Shown one piece after another: positions 60,026-64,000 of a DNA stretch of 64,000 nt. The stretch's first letter is position 1, and each line of letters begins with the position of its first letter. Under the pieces are notes generated by a model. The model saw only the letters and a program-made list of their open reading frames with translations, was not told where the DNA came from and made no database searches. This DNA is from Moesziomyces globuligerus (Eukaryota; Basidiomycota; Ustilaginomycetes; Ustilaginales; Ustilaginaceae), in assembly GCA_030849465.1 (NCBI GenBank), contig JARVLF010000021.1, forward strand, positions 487,566 through 551,565, in the 5' to 3' direction. The position numbers and the translations under genes were made by a program.

Positions 60026-61603
60026 CTACATGTCGATGTAAGAGCCGTCGCTGGGGCCCGGAGGGAAGACGGGCTCGTCAATAGGGTCAGGGGCCCCACC
60101 AGACACGGCGACGGACTCGTGCGGCTGACGCTCCGAGTATAGCGAGTGCCAACACTCCGAGAAGCGCAGCAGCACCCGCAGCAGAGGAAGGCGCAGGCGG
60201 GCCGCCTGGATCCGGAACACTCGGCGGGTCGCGACGGTCCAACCGAAGGTCTCGGTCGGGATCGTCATCCGGTCGTACGACCGAATGGCGCCTGGCCCCG
60301 GAGCACCTGCCACCGACAGGTTGGCACGTTCGGCACGTTGGCGCGAGCGGCCCGTGGGAGTGCCGTCGCCCGGGTACTCCATGCCGGGGAAGGCGCGGAC
60401 GCTGCGATCGCAGTTGCCGACGTCAGCAAGGTGGCAGTGCGTGCACACCCGCGGAAGTCGACTGCGCTCCCCATACGGGTTGGGGAACGCGGAGGGGAAA
60501 CAGCTGCGAGGGAGAGGAGGAGGTCAGCAATTGCCAAAGCAGGAACAAGGAGCAGGACACGGTACTTACGGAACGCCCAGGTCAGCGCACCGGCGACACT
60601 GCCAACTCGGCCAAGGCATGCAGCCCTCGGTCAAACGCATCATGACGATGCGCTGTAGCCGCTGCTCGGCGTTAGAGCCCGCCGCGACGAGCCAGTTCCG
60701 AGGGTATCGACCCTCGGCCACGCGCACCAACAAGTCGGCAACCTCGTACTGCCCCGACCAGCCGATGATCTCGGCATGCGATGGCTCGCGTTGGTCGGGG
60801 GGCGGCGGCGACGGGGTGCGAGGAACCTCCCACCGAGGGGGAGGCGTCAGGCGCTGCACATCCCGCTCGAAGACGGGTGTGGCAGACCGACCGAAGGGCT
60901 GGGAAGGCTCAGCGCGGCCGGGAGACGTGGGGACGGCGGCCTCGACGTCGTCGGGAGCAGCCACCGGGGACGAGGGGACCACGTAGACGGCCCCCCAGCG
61001 ATCCAGCTGCTCCCCCAGCGACAAGCCAACCGCAGCAGCCCGACGCTCGCGGTTGAGGCGCGCCTCCTCGGCCGCCGCAGCCATGCCCTCCGCGGTCGGG
61101 GACGGCGGGGAGTACGATGGCGACCGAGGCTCGGAGGCCAGTGCCGGACTGGCCGGCACGGGGAGCGGCGACCAAGGCGTGTACACCGGGCTCTGGGGCG
61201 GCGACAGCGGTGCGGGGCTGCCCGCAGCCAGGCCGCTTGACGGCGGGGAGCCCAGGAATAGAACCTCCAGCGGCGCGTGGCCACTGGAGTCGGGGGCCGC
61301 GGCGGACACAGCTCGCGGCGGCGGCGGAGTGGTGGCCGGCACGGGGGTCGGCTCCGCTGCCGAGGCAGACGCGCCGCGTGGGCGCAGGCGCGAGGTGACC
61401 TTGCGCCGCTTCGACAGTGCCGACTCGGCCCCGGGGGAGGCCAAGCGGCGAGGGGATGCCGGCCCAACGGAGGCCGAGGGGGCGGATGGCCCAGCCGGGG
61501 AGTCGGCAGGGCGAGGGAGAGGCAGGGAGGCGGAGGCTGCGCGAGCGGCAGCAGCACGGGCGCGGGTCACGCGCGGAGAGGAGCGCACGGTGGGGGGCGC
61601 CAT
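60026..61603 (-). CDS. Antisense spliced Cys6 zinc-cluster-like gene (copy B, intact)
   Basis: Antisense gene between pol and the 3' LTR. Exon 1 is 61603-60570, exon 2 60503-60026; the 66-bp intron has donor GTAAGT, branch-like CTGAC, a CT-rich tract and acceptor GCAG. The product has 503 residues. Residues 1-~300 are Pro/Ser/Ala-rich and disordered, with a basic KRRK nuclear-signal-like patch. Splicing joins CRRCADLGVP to C and then CTHCHLADVGNC, giving Cys 336, 339, 346, 365, 368 and 376: C-x2-C-x6-C-x18-C-x2-C-x7-C. This resembles a binuclear zinc cluster with a longer middle loop. The ATG is 75 bp from the LTR. DNA binding and expression are inferred; the intron on this strand is the best evidence that the gene is real. 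Confidence 0.72.
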
Positions 61604-61666
61604 GGTTAAGAGGGGGATGATGGAGGGAGAGACACGAACACGGCCTCGACGGAGCTCGGCTCTTAC

Positions 61667-61677
61667 GAGGGGGGTAG
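61667..61677 (+). other. Polypurine tract, copy B
   Basis: GAGGGGGGTAG is directly before the last LTR of the array. Confidence 0.7.
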
Positions 61678-62618
61678 TGTTACAGGCCTGGATCAGACCC
61701 TGATCGACGCAGGCACGTGTGGAGGGCGCAGGCGAAAATCCGTAGTAGGGGGCTACGAGCGCGCCAAGGCGCGGTCCGGCGAGTGGAGGCCACTCGACGA
61801 ATGCCGTCAATAATTCGCCGAGTGAGGCCCACTCGACGGACGGCCTGCGGCGACCCCGGAAAACAACGAGCGGGTCATACGATGGACGTACCCGGCTCGG
61901 AGACGAAGGGGAGGAGGAGAGGGGTGCTCGTTGGCCCAGGGGGCAACGAGTGTAACGTGCAAAGGGGAGTCATGCACGAGAGGAGGCCTGAGCCCGAGGG
62001 GGTGGGCGAAACCTCCTGGCATCAATGAGATGCTAGCAGGGGCCGTTCGAGACGGCACCTTGCCACACGCTGGCCCTCCTGGTGAGGGCAAGTACTTATA
62101 GCTTCGGCTCATCGAGTGCGATGGGGCTGCGCCCCATCCACTCTACTTTACTTTACATCACTCAGTCGTTATCATTCGTCAGTATCACTGTCTTTCAGTT
62201 ACCTCGTCTCACAGTAGCAATCGCAGGGCGTTGCTACTACTTGCGTGTGTGTTGTATCACCGCTTCAGACGTCGTCGACACCTTCATCGACGCTACGGCA
62301 CCTACACCGTAGGCAGTACCTCCACTGCGGCCCTGGAACCTCCACCAGTGCCTCGACAACTGTCTGAGCATTACGAGCACTCGTGCAAAGACGGAAGTCC
62401 TTCCCACGACGCCCAAAGGCGTCTGCAGCAATCGAGTCGTGCCGCGCTACCTCTGAACGGGGTGCTCACAGTGGTCAGCCGATATCCGTTGAGTCGCGTC
62501 GACTCGCCGAATAAATCAGGCGATCCGTCGAGTCCACGCCACTCGCCGAACGAGTCAAATAATTCGCCGAGTCCACGTCACTCGCCGAATAAGGATTTCG
62601 GGCACGCGACCCCTGACA
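61678..62618 (+). repeat. Inner array LTR 3 (941 bp)
   Basis: Last LTR of the array, ending CCCTGACA. It is followed by CTCCG and then resumed E1 pol, not by gag. Confidence 0.93.
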
Positions 62619-62623
62619 CTCCG
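62619..62623 (+). repeat. Target-site duplication CTCCG, right copy
   Basis: Matches 45203-45207. It marks the right edge of the inner insertion. Confidence 0.9.
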
Positions 62624-63828
62624 CATCGACTTGGTTGAGGGCAGCAAGCCCCCTCAAGGGCCGCTGTACCTCAAGGGGCCCAAGGAGATGGCAGAACTTC
62701 GCAAGTACTTGGACGAGAATCTCGCCAAGGGCTTCATTTGGCCATCAAAGAGCCCGGCGCGGTCACCGGTGCTCTTCGTACCCAAGAAGGACGGTGGCCT
62801 TCGCCTCTGCGTCGACTACAGAGGGCTCAACAAGATCACAATCAAGAATCGCGCACCACTGCCGCTCATCGAGGAGCAGCTATTCCTCCTCCGCAAGGCC
62901 AAGATCTACTCGAAGCTGGACCTCAAGGCAGCCTACAACCTGATTCGCATTTCAAGTGGCGATGAATGGAAGACGGCATTTGGGACCCAGCTTGGGCTGT
63001 ACGAGTACTTGGTAATGCCATTCGGCCTGGCAAATGCTCCAGCACACTTCCAGTCGTTCATCAACCACATCTACCGCGACATCATTGGTGTGTATGTGGT
63101 GGTGTACTTGGACGACTTCCTCATCTTCAGCGACACACTCGACAAGCACATCAAACACGTCACAGAGGTGCTCACAAGGCTCAAGCAGCACAGACTCTTC
63201 GCCAAGCTGTCCAAATGTGCTTTCCACACCGACACGGTCGAATTCCTGGGGTACATCATCAAGCCCTCCGGGATTGAGATGGACCCAGAGAAGGTCCGCA
63301 CAGTCAAGGAATGGCCTATGCCGGAGTCCATCCACGACATCCAGCGCTTCCTTGGGTTTGCGAACTTCTACCGGCGGTTCATCGCGCACTTCGCCCGGAT
63401 AGCCAAGCCTCTCACGTCCTTGGTGAAACCGACGGAACGCTTCAAGAAGTTCGAGCTGCCGGAAGACGCCAAGCAGGCCTTCCACAAGCTCATACAAGCG
63501 TTCACGACGGCAGGAGTGCTAAGACACTTCGATTACCACCTGCCAACGCGGCTCGAGACAGACGCCAGCAACTTTGCCATTGCCGGGGTCCTCAAGCAGG
63601 AACACGAGGGCCGGTGGCACCCGGTCGCATACTACTCGCGGAAGATGGCGCCCGCGGAGAAGAACTACGAGATCCATGACAAGGAGCTTCTCGCAGTTGT
63701 GGCATGCCTCACCCAGTGGCGCCACATGCTTGCAGGGCTGCCTAGCCAGCTCGTCATTCTCACGGACCACGAGGCGCTCAAGTACTTCAAGTCGCAACGC
63801 TGCATCACGGGCAGGCAGGCACGCTGGG
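62624..63828 (+). pseudogene. pol: E1 Pol, continued (RT and partial RNase H), cut by telomere
   Basis: Continues the E1 pol frame from IDLVEG through reverse transcriptase (VLFVPKKDGGLRLCVDY, YLDD) into RNase H (ETDASNFAIAG, TDHEALKYF) and stops at GRQARW where TTAGGG repeats begin. It differs from the inner Pol at scattered residues, as the E1 5' part does. Integrase, chromodomain, antisense gene and 3' LTR are missing. The frame is open into the telomere repeats because TTAGGG repeats have no stop in this frame. Confidence 0.92.
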
Positions 63829-64000
63829 TTAGGGTTAGGGTTAGGGTTAGGGTTAGGGTTAGGGTTAGGGTTAGGGTTAGGGTTAGGGTTAGGGTTAGGG
63901 TTAGGGTTAGGGTTAGGGTTAGGGTTAGGGTTAGGTTAGGGTTAGGGTTAGGGTTAGGGTTAGGGTTTAGGTTAGGTTAGGGTTAGGGTTAGGGTTAGGG
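63829..64000 (+). repeat. Telomere, TTAGGG repeats
   Basis: 172 nt of tandem TTAGGG running to the window end, G-rich strand 5' to 3' toward the right, so this is a right chromosome end. Variant units TTAGG and TTTAGG occur from 63931 on and near 63965-63980. Confidence 0.97.

Larger units (their letters stand above)
41894..63828 (+). mobile_element. Nested chromovirus-type Ty3/gypsy complex ending at the telomere
   Basis: Outer element E1 occupies 41894-45207 and 62624-63828. It is interrupted in pol by 45208-62618, which has the order LTR-internal-LTR-internal-LTR. The inner insertion is flanked by CTCCG on both sides (45203-45207 and 62619-62623). Deleting the insertion and one CTCCG restores the E1 pol frame across the junction (HTDHDLR followed by IDLVEG). 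E1 lacks its 3' part because TTAGGG repeats begin in its RNase H region. Family hallmarks are 938-941-bp LTRs, TAATG gag-pol overlap, a chromodomain at the Pol C-terminus, 39-nt palindrome clusters and an antisense Cys6 gene. Confidence 0.93.

Noticed and set aside
61604..61810. Extension of the antisense Cys6 gene into the LTR (open frame to 61810)
   Set aside because: No ATG lies in the extension; the first ATG is 61603. An LTR-started transcript would use it as 5' UTR.

Overview
This window looks like the right end of a chromosome from a basidiomycete fungus, most likely a smut of the Ustilaginaceae (Ustilago, Sporisorium or Moesziomyces type). That placement is inferred from GC-rich, intron-poor genes, short introns (66-153 bp) with GTRNGT donors and CTGAC/CTAAC branch sites, the gene set, and a terminal TTAGGG telomere. 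Species was not determined.

Positions 1-41,200 are gene-bearing. Left to right: the 3' part of a large disordered protein with a C-terminal coiled coil; a secreted pectin lyase with an unusual dibasic-punctuated N-terminal region (+); a Thr-nucleophile asparaginase (-); mitochondrial N-acetylglutamate synthase (+); the DNA-repair nuclease Mre11 (+); a complete 5.9-kb Ty3/gypsy element, here called element I (16705-22596); phosphomannomutase (+, 3 exons); cytochrome c heme lyase (+); an APC-family permease (-); a small secreted protein (+, 2 exons); a zinc alcohol dehydrogenase (-, 6 exons); a secreted Ser/Gly- then Asn/Gln-rich protein (+); a Bem46-type hydrolase (-); Atp23 protease (+, with a 9-nt last exon); and CNOT9/Caf40 (-). 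Most are single-copy housekeeping genes. Three secreted proteins are the candidates for host or surface biology.

Positions 41,894-63,828 are one nested chromovirus-type Ty3/gypsy complex. An outer element (E1) is split inside pol, with a 5-bp duplication CTCCG, by an inner insertion arranged LTR-internal-LTR-internal-LTR (units of 8,234 and 8,236 bp, nearly identical). E1 resumes after the array and is cut in its RNase H region, where telomere repeats (63829-64000) begin directly on retrotransposon DNA.

The most unusual signals are in the two retrotransposon families. Each carries, between pol and the 3' LTR, an antisense gene encoding a six-cysteine zinc-cluster-like protein: a canonical Zn(II)2Cys6 pattern in element I, and in the chromovirus a six-cysteine pattern completed only by removal of a 66-bp antisense-strand intron. 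Element I DNA is saturated with CGG/CCG triplets, the usual target of Zn2Cys6 proteins. The chromovirus carries clusters of an 11-nt arm, 7-nt loop, 11-nt arm palindrome, mostly at exact 39-nt spacing, in both LTR and coding DNA. The two families also solve Gag-Pol expression differently: a GGGAAAC -1 frameshift site followed by a hairpin and possible pseudoknot in element I, and a TAATG stop-start overlap in the chromovirus.
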